A DNA stretch of 45,618 nucleotides from JAVWPP01 sp036635835 (GTDB taxonomy: Bacteria > Bacillota > Clostridia > TANB77 > CAG-465): the NCBI GenBank assembly GCA_036635835.1, contig JAVWPP010000007.1, positions 1-45,618 of the forward strand. The letters are read 5' to 3'. Positions within the stretch are counted from its first letter, which is position 1. Every line of letters starts with the position of its first letter. Shown here in pieces: positions 7,673-15,621 of this stretch. Below the pieces are notes generated by a model. That model searched no databases. It was not told the DNA's origin and saw only the letters and a list, made by a program, of their open reading frames with translations. Both the position numbers and the translations under genes were made by a program.

Positions 7673-8257
7673 TTATTTGATATTTTTTTTAACAATTTTA
7701 TTTAATTCATTTTTAATAAGCACAGAATATTCTAAAAAATCTTCTTCGAATTTTCTTTCTGGATTAGCTACTGTTTTAGGTAGAAGACCTATAAAATATC
7801 TTGGATTTATAGAATCTTTAGCTCTAATATCTAGCTTAATACTTTGCACTTCTTTATATTCTTTATTTTCATCGTAAACCTCATCATTAACAATAAGTAT
7901 TACTTCAATTAAATTACGAATATCATAAATTTGTTGAAAAAAACCTTTAGATGCAGTTGTAAGAGAAGTAAGTGCCATATTGAAATTTGTTAAATCTAGC
8001 GTTAATATTTTTACACTATCGTAACCATTTATAGTTTCAACTGGGCTAACATATTCTCTATATATTTTAAAGCCTTTTTGTTCTAATGCCTCTTTAGAAA
8101 GCTGCTTTTTTTCCTCTAAAACTTTTATACTTTGATCTGACATACTTTTATACTGCTTCTTATTTCCTTCTCCTACTTTGCTATACTTAATAAATAATAT
8201 AACTGGCACGGAAACTATTATGCAAATTACAACAATTAAAATTAAAATCTCAAGCAT
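7673..8257 (-). CDS. membrane-anchored protein, 194 aa (paralogue B)
   Basis: Same design as paralogue A: a strongly hydrophobic N-terminal anchor (residues 3-24), a Lys/Gln-rich linker and a globular domain ending in RYFIGLLPKTVANPERKF. The ATG at 8257 has GAGGTGG in front. Its stop is 68 bases from the start of paralogue A, so both probably sit in one operon downstream of the DUF3006 gene. With a single N-terminal anchor and a linker starting with basic residues, the main domain is most likely cytoplasmic (inference). I do not recognise the family. Confidence 0.65.
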   Translation of the reverse strand: MLEILILIVVICIIVSVPVILFIKYSKVGEGNKKQYKSMSDQSIKVLEEKKQLSKEALEQKGFKIYREYVSPVETINGYDSVKILTLDLTNFNMALTSLTTASKGFFQQIYDIRNLIEVILIVNDEVYDENKEYKEVQSIKLDIRAKDSINPRYFIGLLPKTVANPERKFEEDFLEYSVLIKNELNKIVKKNIK

Positions 8258-8268
8258 TTATTCCACCT

Positions 8269-8481
8269 CTACTCCCATAAATTTTTAGTTAAATCTTTTA
8301 TTTCTTCTCGTAAATTTTCTGTTCTTTCTTTATCTATTATTATACCACTAAAAGATATTTTTAAAGCATCTCCCTCTTTAGAACCTTTAGGTAATTTATT
8401 TGTTTCTATTTTTAGAAGCTCCTTATTTTCTTTTTGACAAATTGCAAATCCACCTTCAAATCTATCTATTATTGCTATCAT
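8269..8481 (-). CDS. DUF3006 family protein, 70 aa
   Basis: The start IAIIDRFEGGFA and the central LPKGSKEGDALKI follow the DUF3006 pattern (IIDRFEG...A..., then LP.g.keGDvl). These are small soluble proteins of unknown function that often lie next to ComEC-like metallo-beta-lactamase genes, exactly as here. I place the start at the ATG at 8481, which has GGGAGG seven bases upstream; a longer reading starting at 8529 would overlap the preceding gene. It follows the metallo-beta-lactamase stop by only 4 bases, so the two are translationally close and probably work together. Confidence 0.85.
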   Translation of the reverse strand: MIAIIDRFEGGFAICQKENKELLKIETNKLPKGSKEGDALKISFSGIIIDKERTENLREEIKDLTKNLWE

Positions 8482-8485
8482 TATT

Positions 8486-9401
8486 TTACCTCCCAAACTC
8501 GCATTTAAAAGATATATTACCTTCTCCATCTGCAGATGAAACTATATCTCCACATTCATCTGTTCTATGTATGCTAATTTCTTTTTTAGTTAGTCTATTT
8601 ATTACAGACTTAGTTGGGTGGCCGTAATCGTTATCCTTACCTACAGATATAACTGCATATTTAGGATTTATACTGTTTAAAAAATCTGCTGATGTAGAAG
8701 ACTTACTTCCGTGATGAGCAACTTTTAGCACATCTATATTCTTTAAATCTTCAGGGAAATTTGCAAGCATTTCATTTTCCGAAAGAGTTTCTGCATCTCC
8801 TGTAAATATGTATGAAGATTTACCGTAAACTGCTTTTAAGACTATAGAGTAATTGTTTATGCTATCATAAGACGCTCTGCTTGGCGCTAGGACCTTAAAT
8901 TTAACATCGCCGAGTGTAAACTCATCTCCTGCTTTTGGAGCCGTTAATTTAAGTCCTTTGCTTTCTACAGAGAGTGCAAAATCTCTAAAGGTTTTTGTAT
9001 TTGCTATGTGTTTGCTAAAATATATTTTGCTTACATCTAAATTTTCTATGATATAATCTAAAGAGCCAATGTGATCTTCATGAGCATGCGTGCCAACAAC
9101 AATATCTAACTTTGTTATTCCAAGCTTTTTAAGATATTTATCTATCTTGTTAAAGTCTTCTTCGTTTCCTGCATCTATAAGCATAGAGTGACCGTCCTTG
9201 CGTTATAAGGATAGAATCTGCTTGACCAACATCTATGTAGTGAACCTGCATATTTTTATCGTTTTGAGATACTTCTTCTGTTCTACTTTGCTCTATATCT
9301 TTTTCTTTTAGTATATAACTTTCTCCAGATATTATAATATATATAGCTAGAATACTTAGAATTATATACGGAACTATTTTTTTAATTTTTTTTGTCTTCA
9401 T
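8486..9401 (-). CDS. ComEC-like MBL-fold hydrolase, interrupted by +1 frameshift at CGG
   Basis: Predicted exported or membrane-anchored metallo-hydrolase related to the C-terminal domain of ComEC. The N-terminal part (9401 to about 9150) has a membrane anchor at residues 10-26 and the family's VHYIDVGQADSILI. The remainder (readable from an internal ATG at 9184 to 8486) has THAHEDHIG (metal-binding HxHxDH), FTGDAE, AHHGS and a C-terminal HPTKSV. The two parts are in different frames. At codon 70, CGG (9192-9194), skipping the C and reading GGT gives ITQGGHSMLIDAG, exactly the family pattern, and an uninterrupted product of 304 residues. The downstream 235 codons have no stop. It is either a gene needing +1 frameshifting, a young pseudogene or a sequence error. 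The DUF3006 gene follows directly. Confidence 0.85.
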
Positions 9402-9485
9402 TTGTTCTCCTTGTGTATTAGTTAAATTATATTATATATATTTTTCATTGTCAATTCTATGCCTTAAGAATTTGTAATATATATA

Positions 9486-9518
9486 TAAGCTGCCTAAACT
9501 TTTAATTTAAGCAGCTTA
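9486..9518 (-). terminator. terminator after corA
   Basis: A 13-bp stem with one mismatch (9486-9498 with 9506-9518) lies four bases beyond the corA stop. The following minus-strand bases are AT-rich but not a clean T-run. Confidence 0.6.
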
Positions 9519-9521
9519 CTT

Positions 9522-10481
9522 TTAAAGCATATCTTTATTTTTAAATATTACCGTAACTATAAATGTTATGACTACTGCTACAAGTATTATGCCGTAGAAT
9601 GTAAACGGCTGACCCATTGTTGGAAATGGGAACTCTACGTTCATTCCCATAAAGCTAGAAATCATAGTAGGAACTGCTAGTATTATAGTTACAGCTGCTA
9701 AGAATTTCATTACTGTATCTAGTTTATTTGAAGCTATTGTACCAAATATTTCTACCATACCATTTAGTATCTCACTATATATTTGTACCATTTCCATTGC
9801 TTGATTATTTTCTATTATAGTGTCTTCTAATATGTCTTCGTCTTCTTCGTATAATTTAATTATTTTTCCTCTGTTTAATCTTTGTAAAACTAGCTGATTA
9901 GATTTAAGCGATGTGTTAAAATATATCATGGATTTTTCGAAATCTAGTAAGCTTATAAGGTTCTTATTTTTTGCACTTTTTTTCATTAAATCTTCGAAAG
10001 TTTCTATATCTTTATTTATAAGTTCTAGATATTTTAAATATTCTTTTGCTATTTTATATAGTAGAAGAAAAACAAATCTAGACTTTTTATATGTATGTAT
10101 AACTCCTGTATTTTTATGTGTTTTATATATTGTTCCTATGAACGCTACATTTGCTATGCAGATGGTTATAAAGTAGTCATCTTTTACTACTAGCATTCCA
10201 AGTGGAATTGTTGTGTATATGTTATTTCCTTTGTCTTTTTCTATAAAGGGAATATCTACTACAATAAGTGTTTGGTTTTCATCTTCATCTTGATCTATAT
10301 GCGCTTTTTCTGCCATATCTAATGGGTATTTTATTAGGTTATATTCTGCTCCTGTAGCTTCTGAAACTTCTTTAATTTCATGTTCCGTAGGACTAACTAA
10401 GTTTACCCAGCACCCTTTTTCATAAGTTTTAGTTTCCTCTAAAATACCTGTTACCATATCTGTTTTGTATATTTTAATCAC
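9522..10481 (-). CDS. corA: CorA-family magnesium/metal ion transporter
   Basis: Integral-membrane divalent cation channel of the CorA/Alr1/Mrs2 superfamily, normally a pentamer importing Mg2+. A cytoplasmic alpha/beta and long-helix domain fills residues 1 to about 255. The first membrane helix ends in SSFMGMN (GMN at 279-281), the signature pore motif, and the second (about 293-312) ends with basic KNKD. I start at GTG 10481 because GGAGGA (10489-10494) lies seven bases upstream; this gives 319 residues, normal for the family. A longer in-frame extension to 10631 would run through the promoter and has no binding site. No Mg2+ riboswitch was recognised in the roughly 120-base leader. Confidence 0.9.
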   Translation of the reverse strand: MIKIYKTDMVTGILEETKTYEKGCWVNLVSPTEHEIKEVSEATGAEYNLIKYPLDMAEKAHIDQDEDENQTLIVVDIPFIEKDKGNNIYTTIPLGMLVVKDDYFITICIANVAFIGTIYKTHKNTGVIHTYKKSRFVFLLLYKIAKEYLKYLELINKDIETFEDLMKKSAKNKNLISLLDFEKSMIYFNTSLKSNQLVLQRLNRGKIIKLYEEDEDILEDTIIENNQAMEMVQIYSEILNGMVEIFGTIASNKLDTVMKFLAAVTIILAVPTMISSFMGMNVEFPFPTMGQPFTFYGIILVAVVITFIVTVIFKNKDML

Positions 10482-10602
10482 AGCAAAGTCCTCCTTTTTT
10501 CTTTCGCATTTTTTTCTTTTTGAAACGTATAAATACGTATTATTTCTAGTTATATGTTTTGTAGTATCTAGCAAATATATTTTATATGTTTTTTCTATTT
10601 CA

Positions 10603-10631
10603 ATTATATTATATATATGTTTTTTTTGCAA
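10603..10631 (-). promoter_or_regulatory. corA promoter
   Basis: TTGCAA (10626-10631), a 17-base spacer and a perfect TATAAT (10603-10608) on the minus strand, about 120 bases upstream of the GTG start. Confidence 0.7.
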
Positions 10632-10656
10632 ATACTTTTTAGACTATTTAAGCGAA

Positions 10657-10700
10657 AAAAAATAAGACCGAAGTCTTACTTTTTTATATTAATTATTTAA
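10657..10700 (-). repeat. 44-base direct repeat, distal copy, with terminator
   Basis: It matches 12391-12434 at 43 of 44 positions. It contains the hairpin TAAGAC-CGAA-GTCTTA (10663-10678) and a remnant identical to the last four codons (TTA AAT AAT TAA) of the cytidylate-kinase-like gene, although that gene is 1.7 kb away. The hairpin followed by T-rich sequence terminates the HIRAN gene. Confidence 0.85.
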
Positions 10701-10722
10701 TATTTAATCGCCTTAATATTGT

Positions 10723-11397
10723 CTAAACAAAATCTAATTTCACTGTAATTTGTTCATCATTAATAAGTGAGTTTTCTTTTAAATTTATTATTTTAGCAGT
10801 ATACTCATGTTTTTCTTTTTTTAGAGCTGTTGCAATATACTCTGCATAATAGTTAGGAACATATCCAAGTTTATGTTTGTTATTATTCTTATCTATAAAA
10901 ATAATAACTGCATTCTTATCATATTGATTATTTTTCTCTAATTCTAAAATTACGTTATCGCCTACTTTTAATAAATTAATGCATTTTTTTATATCTTGAG
11001 AATACCTAGTTGCTGCTATTTCAAACTCTATATTTGTTTCATTAAATACTGGCACAAATTCAAATGTATCAGTTAACAATCTACCTTTTGTTTTCTCTAA
11101 AATTTCGATCGCATCGTTTTCCTTAGTTAAATTATATGATTCTAAAATAGCTACATAATCTTCTCTATTAACGTTAGGTAAACGTGCTATAATGTTAGTA
11201 AATAATTTTTCGCCTTGATATATCTTTTTAACATCATTAAAGCCTGGAAAATAATCAAAGCCATTTTTCTTTGCTTCTTCTACTTCATTTAGATTATATT
11301 TAAATGTATAATTTGTATTATGTTTTATTAGAGTACCTACAACATGTCTTTTTCTACTCGTTGGTTCTTTCCAAATTAACCATAATTCCTTTTTCAT
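10723..11397 (-). CDS. HipA N-terminal-like / HIRAN domain fusion protein, 224 aa
   Basis: Residues about 120-215 look like a HIRAN domain: a beta-rich stretch with VGDNVILELEKNNQYDKNAV followed by LGYVPNYYAEYIA, matching the family's 'L.pGd...L..Ep.N.yD.nAi ... iGyvP...a..ia'. HIRAN domains are linked to binding of DNA ends or damaged DNA. The first 115 residues begin LWLIWKEP and recall the small N-terminal subdomain of HipA kinases, which the neighbouring kinase lacks; this part is my inference. It overlaps the kinase gene by 4 bases (ATGA) with a binding site inside that gene, so they are translated together. It could be a regulator or antitoxin subunit, or the DNA-targeting partner of the kinase. 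Confidence 0.7.
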   Translation of the reverse strand: MKKELWLIWKEPTSRKRHVVGTLIKHNTNYTFKYNLNEVEEAKKNGFDYFPGFNDVKKIYQGEKLFTNIIARLPNVNREDYVAILESYNLTKENDAIEILEKTKGRLLTDTFEFVPVFNETNIEFEIAATRYSQDIKKCINLLKVGDNVILELEKNNQYDKNAVIIFIDKNNNKHKLGYVPNYYAEYIATALKKEKHEYTAKIINLKENSLINDEQITVKLDFV

Positions 11398-12299
11398 TTT
11401 TTCTCCTGTTCTAGCATTTTAAGCAAGATATCTCTTCTTATTTTAATATATTTACTTATATATTCGGCATGCTTTTCATTTATTATTCCGTTTGGTAGCT
11501 TGCTAATAATTTTATTTATTTCCTTATCAGAAAGCTTCTTTAGATTAACAATATGTGCTTGTGTATTTTGTTTATAATTTTTATATAAATACTCGATTAA
11601 TTCAAAATGTTTAAACTGAGACTGATTTTCTTCTTTATATATATATGTTTTAGATTTTTTAATATAACTTTCAAAATCTTTTTTTCCGTTTTCAAATTCA
11701 TTCAATTTATCAGGCTCTTTGTATTCTCTAAGTAAATTACACCCACAATCGTAAATAGGCGATAAAGTATATGTATTATTTTCTTTTAAAAGTCCCCAGT
11801 TTTCTTCATGCCTATCTGTTTCACCAATAAGAGCATCAAAAACCATAATTCCAATAAAGTCTGCAAACAAATTTTCCCCATATGTGTCTAAAAACTTTTT
11901 TATTTTTGGGATAGTATATGTTTTTTTTCTATCCTCATCCTCTACGTTAAAGAATTCTTTAGCATCTGTATGACTTTGACCATGTTTCATAAAAAGAAAA
12001 CTTATAATTCCTATGATTCCTTTTTCATCTTGTGCAAATTCTACTTGTGCCGCTTTTAATTTCAAAACCCTACTTATTTCATATGCTAGTTTTTCCGAAC
12101 ATTCTTCTGAACAACCAGTATACTTTGAGTATTTGAAATAACCCATTCTTCCAATATTTCGATTGGATATTTCAATGTATTTTCCAAAGCTCTTCAGTTG
12201 TTTTATATCTCTTTTAGTACGACTTCCTTTAGGGTTTGATACACTAGTTGTTTTCATTATAAAATCTTGATTTACTTTAAGTACTTTGTATTTTTTCAT
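11394..12299 (-). CDS. HipA-like Ser/Thr kinase, 301 aa
   Basis: Predicted protein kinase of the HipA/CtkA type. The catalytic loop GETDRHEENWG holds Asp162 and Asn167, and LSPIYD holds the metal-binding Asp184, in the same order as HipA. YFKYS (Lys56) and the Glu-containing helix SEKLAYEISRVLKL fit the ATP-binding side. At 301 residues it lacks the N-terminal subdomain 1 of full HipA, as in the HipT proteins of tripartite HipBST systems. The ATG at 12299 has GGTGAT upstream. No HipB-type HTH antitoxin gene is next to it; the only partner is the HIRAN fusion. Toxin activity is inferred, not shown. Confidence 0.8.
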   Translation of the reverse strand: MKKYKVLKVNQDFIMKTTSVSNPKGSRTKRDIKQLKSFGKYIEISNRNIGRMGYFKYSKYTGCSEECSEKLAYEISRVLKLKAAQVEFAQDEKGIIGIISFLFMKHGQSHTDAKEFFNVEDEDRKKTYTIPKIKKFLDTYGENLFADFIGIMVFDALIGETDRHEENWGLLKENNTYTLSPIYDCGCNLLREYKEPDKLNEFENGKKDFESYIKKSKTYIYKEENQSQFKHFELIEYLYKNYKQNTQAHIVNLKKLSDKEINKIISKLPNGIINEKHAEYISKYIKIRRDILLKMLEQEKK

Positions 12300-12314
12300 C
12301 TAATCACCAACTTT

Positions 12315-12343
12315 AGTATAGCATACTGAAATACCTTTTTCAA
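12315..12343 (-). promoter_or_regulatory. promoter of the kinase-HIRAN operon with inverted repeat over the -10
   Basis: TTGAAA (12338-12343), 17 bases, TATACT (12315-12320). The inverted repeat AGTAT-AGC-ATACT (12315-12327) covers the -10 and could be an operator, although no DNA-binding repressor gene other than the HIRAN protein is nearby. Confidence 0.65.
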
Positions 12344-12390
12344 TGCTTTTTATGTAAATGTGATCGTCTTAAAAATACATATTTCATGTT

Positions 12391-12434
12391 AAAAAATAAG
12401 ACCGAAGTCTTACTTTTTCATATTAATTATTTAA
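12391..12434 (-). repeat. 44-base direct repeat, proximal copy, at the 3' end of the kinase-like gene
   Basis: It covers the last four codons (including the stop) of the cytidylate-kinase-like gene and its terminator hairpin TAAGAC-CGAA-GTCTTA. The same block, with one mismatch, recurs at 10657-10700 on the far side of the kinase-HIRAN pair. Confidence 0.85.
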
Positions 12435-12977
12435 CCATATTTGAAAAGCATCTAGTATTATTTTTGCACATTCTTCTGGAGATTTTCCAGTAGTATCAAA
12501 AACTAAATCGTAGTTAGATTCATCTGCTTTATTTACATTATATACATTCATATATCTTGTGTTTTCGTTTTCGTATCTATCTATTATACTAGCTTTAGTT
12601 TCTTCTAAAGTATCATAGCTATCTTCTTTTCCTCTGTTGTCGTTAAACATTCTTTCAGCTGCAACATCTGTGTCTACTTTCATATATACTTTAAAAGCAA
12701 AAGGCGCAACGTAGAAAGCCATTCTTCCATCTAATATAACTTTAGAATTTGCTTTTGCATACTCACCCATTCTTTTTTCTGTTTCTAAATCTAGCTCGGG
12801 TCTTTCTTCTACGTATTTACCGAAATCTGTTATAGACATATTTTTTTCTCTTGCCATTTGTCTAAAGACCATACTTGCAGAATATATTTCATATCCTAGA
12901 GTCTTTGAAATTATTTTTCCAACTGTTCCTTTACCACTTGCAATTTCTCCTGATAAAGCGATCATTTCTTTTTTCAT
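12423..12977 (-). CDS. cytidylate-kinase-like P-loop protein, 184 aa
   Basis: Small nucleoside monophosphate kinase of the archaeal-type cytidylate kinase group. It has the P-loop GEIASGKGT (residues 10-18), the substrate region ASMVFRQMA, the DGR element (ILDGRMAFY, about 81-89) and a lid region rich in Arg and Asp (about residues 108-120). Likely reaction: ATP-dependent phosphorylation of (d)CMP, but the family also contains members of unknown substrate. The ATG at 12977 has AAGGAG upstream. It follows rpoZ by 12 bases. The 3' end carries the 44-base repeat that suggests it served as an insertion site. Confidence 0.8.
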   Translation of the reverse strand: MKKEMIALSGEIASGKGTVGKIISKTLGYEIYSASMVFRQMAREKNMSITDFGKYVEERPELDLETEKRMGEYAKANSKVILDGRMAFYVAPFAFKVYMKVDTDVAAERMFNDNRGKEDSYDTLEETKASIIDRYENENTRYMNVYNVNKADESNYDLVFDTTGKSPEECAKIILDAFQIWLNN

Positions 12978-12989
12978 TTCTGCTACTCC

Positions 12990-13259
12990 TTATTCTATTA
13001 TTTCTTCTATCTCTTCTTCTACTTCTGCTTCTTGCGCTGCATCTCTGCCATTCATAAAGTCTCCGTTTTTTACTATTCTAGTTTCTCCGTTTACTACTTC
13101 GTTAGTTGCAATCTCAACGCAGTCTGTTATATCGTCTGATTCTACTTCTATTCTTTTTGCTGCAATTGCTCTTGCTCTTTTAGCTACAAGTAGTGCTGTT
13201 ACATATCTGTTTTCTCCTACTTTATCTGTTATTGTATTTATTGATGGTTTTTCTAACAT
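12990..13259 (-). CDS. rpoZ: DNA-directed RNA polymerase omega subunit
   Basis: Omega helps assemble RNA polymerase by clamping the beta' subunit. Diagnostic features are the N-terminal PSINTITDKVGENRYVTAL and the adjacent LLVAKRARAIA (residues about 22-34), which match the conserved MLxPSI...ExRYxLxxxVAKRAR pattern. The C-terminus (residues 70-89) is unusually acidic, nearly all Glu and Ala. Length 89 residues, normal. GGGGGA precedes the ATG at 13259. In many Firmicutes rpoZ lies next to gmk; here a cytidylate-kinase-like gene takes that place. Confidence 0.92.
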   Translation of the reverse strand: MLEKPSINTITDKVGENRYVTALLVAKRARAIAAKRIEVESDDITDCVEIATNEVVNGETRIVKNGDFMNGRDAAQEAEVEEEIEEIIE

Positions 13260-13343
13260 TTAAAATTCCCCCTGTTTTTTCTATATAGAATATATCACAT
13301 AAATAGACAAATATCAAGATATTTATCTTAAGTTATATATTTC

Positions 13344-14222
13344 TTATTTGCTTTCCCATTTTGTAGTTATACCGCATGGTAGAACCATGTCTGAATCTTT
13401 CATTTGTATTCCTATTTCAGTAGTAGATATTTCATCTAAATTTTCTTTATCTAAAGCTATCTTTAAAACGTTTTTTACAACTGTTCCAGATAGGCCACCT
13501 GTGTATGAATTAACTAGTACGAATAAAGGATCTTCAGATAGTATTTCTTTGCACATTGAAACTAGTTCGAAAAGGTCTGTTTCTATGTTCCATACTTCGC
13601 CGTTTTTTCCTCTACCATACGATGGTGGATCCATAACTATTGCATCATATTTATTGCCTCTTCTTATTTCTCTTGCAACGAATTTTTTTACATCATCTAC
13701 TATGAATCTAACTTCGTTTTTTGCAAGTCCGCTAGATGCTAGATTTTCTTTTGCCCAAGCTGTCATACCTTGAGATGAATCTACGTGGCATACTTTAGCT
13801 CCTGCATAGCTGCAAGCAACTGTTGCTCCGCCTGTGTATGCAAAAAGATTTAGCACGCTTATTTCTTTTCTTCCACTTGCTTTTGCTTTTTGTATTTTCT
13901 CTATCATATAGTCCCAGTTAGAAGCTTGCTCTGGGAATAAACCTGTGTGTTTAAATCCCATTGGTTTTATATTGAAAGTCAAATCTTTATATTTAATTTT
14001 CCAGTTTTCTTTTAACTTATTTCTGTACTCCCAGTGACCACCGCCGCTGCTAGATCTAACGTATATTGCATCTGCTTTAGACCATAGATGCATATTTGTT
14101 TTTTCATCCCATACTATTTGTGGATCTGGCCTTGAAAAGATATATTCTCCCCATCTTTCAAGCTTCATACCGTTTGCCATATCTAGTAGTTCATAATCTT
14201 TCCATTTATCTGCAAGTTGCAT
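13344..14222 (-). CDS. class I SAM-dependent RNA methyltransferase (RlmI/RlmK-like)
   Basis: Predicted rRNA methyltransferase. An N-terminal segment contains the conserved RPDPQIVW. The Rossmann fold has the SAM-binding motif LNLFAYTGGATVACSYAGA (residues about 124-142), the acidic VDSS (147-150) that binds the ribose, and the catalytic-region motif DPPSYGRG (198-205). This pattern is typical of the 23S rRNA methyltransferase group of RlmI and the RlmK half of RlmKL. The exact nucleotide is unknown and there is no PUA domain. The ATG at 14222 has AGGAGG upstream. It is transcribed away from ylbJ. Confidence 0.88.
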   Translation of the reverse strand: MQLADKWKDYELLDMANGMKLERWGEYIFSRPDPQIVWDEKTNMHLWSKADAIYVRSSSGGGHWEYRNKLKENWKIKYKDLTFNIKPMGFKHTGLFPEQASNWDYMIEKIQKAKASGRKEISVLNLFAYTGGATVACSYAGAKVCHVDSSQGMTAWAKENLASSGLAKNEVRFIVDDVKKFVAREIRRGNKYDAIVMDPPSYGRGKNGEVWNIETDLFELVSMCKEILSEDPLFVLVNSYTGGLSGTVVKNVLKIALDKENLDEISTTEIGIQMKDSDMVLPCGITTKWESK

Positions 14223-14513
14223 AACTGCCTCCTATTTCATTATCTAGAGAGTGTTCTCCATGTTCTACTATTATACACGAAAAGTGTGCAAAAGTGAAGC
14301 TAATTTGTGAAAGTTTTTGCTTTTATGCAATATATTTTTGTTTTCTACGGGTAAAACATATACTTATATGTATTTGTACTTTTTACGTTTTTCCGTATCT
14401 AGAAAAAAAGTATAAATATTTAGATTAAATTAAATTAAAAAAAATATATGCAAGTGAAATATATGTACATATTTTTCTTCTTAACTTCATAGATATTTAC
14501 AATAGGTGTTTAT
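14223..14513. other. divergent intergenic region (291 bases)
   Basis: Holds the methyltransferase promoter near its left side and must hold the ylbJ promoter towards 14500. The ylbJ promoter is not a clear sigma-A type; a sporulation sigma factor would be expected but I cannot fix it. A block at 14337-14402 resembles the spacer at about 17280-17350 (CTACG...TAAACATAT ... CGTATCTAG). Confidence 0.5.
14270..14298 (-). promoter_or_regulatory. promoter of the methyltransferase gene
   Basis: TTCACT (14293-14298), 17 bases, TATAAT (14270-14275) on the minus strand, about 48 bases before the ATG. Confidence 0.6.
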
Positions 14514-15522
14514 ATGAAATGTACGTTTTTTATTACAAAAAATAAATTAAATAAAGGGCTAATAGCCTTACTGTTTTGCATGCTCTTTGCATACCTTATT
14601 ATATTTGCAAAAGTAAACTACAACATATCTAAAGAAATAGTACTGTTTTGGATTAATGTTTTAATTCCATCTCTGCTCCCATTTCTTTTATTTTCTGAAA
14701 TTTTAATTAATACAAATGCTTCTATATATTTATCTAAAACAGTTGGAATATTTCTTCCTAAAATTTTTAAAGTTTCGCCTAAAGCGTCTATTTGTATAAT
14801 AATACGGATTCCTATGTGGATACCCAAATGGTGCTAAAAGCGTAGCTTCTTTATATGAAGATGGAAGCATTTCTAAAGCTACTGCAAACAAGCTTCTTAC
14901 CTTTATTAATAACTGTAATCCTGTCTTCCTACTTTCTAGCGTAGGTATAGCTATTTTTGCAGATTTTTATGCAGGTATATTACTAACTATTGCCCACTAC
15001 ATTTCAGCTGGCATAATAGGCATTTTAGCTCCAAATAGGGAGGGGATAGATACGTACTTTAATACGTGTAAGATGCCTATACAGAAAGTGAAAAAAAGTT
15101 TTAGTTTAGGAACATATATACTTAACTCTTTTAACACGCTTGTGCTTATACTTGGCTTTACAATTATTTTTAGTATTCTTTCTAATATATTTGTACTTGC
15201 TTTAAACTACTTGCCACTTAAAGAAGAAGTGCTTAAATTCATCTGCGCTATTTCTACTGGTATTTTTGAAATGACTAGCGGAATTTTAAAGCTGCAAAAG
15301 CTAAATATATCTTATACTTTGAAAATGTGCCTTGCTTCCTTTATATCTTCTTTCGGAGGACTTAGCGTAATTTTTCAGATATATACGGTTGTGCAAAAAC
15401 AAGATTTAAGTTTTAGAAATATTTTTATGCATAAGGTTTTGCATGGTATATTATCTGCCGTGCTTACATATATTTTAATATCTACTTTTGTTATTTTTCA
15501 GTCTCCTTACCTTTACATATAA
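14514..15522 (+). CDS. ylbJ: sporulation integral membrane protein YlbJ, interrupted by +1 frameshift at CGG
   Basis: YlbJ is a multi-pass membrane protein needed for normal spore cortex formation in Bacillus. The N-terminal part (to about 14805) has LFWINVLIPSLLPFLLFSEI; the rest, in another frame, has GFLCGYPNGAKSVASLYEDG, the family's GYPxGAK signature, and several membrane helices to the end. In frame 0 the ORF ends at 14837. At codon 98, CGG (14805-14807), skipping the C and reading GGA joins III to GFLCGYP with the family spacing and gives 335 residues. The 238 codons after the shift contain no stop. The ATG at 14514 follows AGGTG. Disrupted only at this codon. Confidence 0.85.
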
Positions 15523-15555
15523 AAGGCAGGTAACTAAAAAAAGTTACCTGCCTTT
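15522..15555 (+). terminator. long perfect hairpin after ylbJ
   Basis: A 14-bp perfect stem (15522-15535 with 15542-15555) has a six-A loop and starts inside the ylbJ stop codon. No T-run follows, only a few T before GGGG, so it may act as an mRNA-stabilising structure rather than an efficient terminator. Confidence 0.6.
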
Positions 15556-15621
15556 AATCTTGGGGGACTATTAATAGCATGCACTATATTTTTTAAAGTA
15601 TACATTTTAGGAGGTTTTTTT

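Noticed and set aside
10482..10631. N-terminal extension of CorA to 10631
   Set aside because: It would translate through the promoter, has no binding site, and the GTG at 10481 has an ideal GGAGGA and gives the normal family length.
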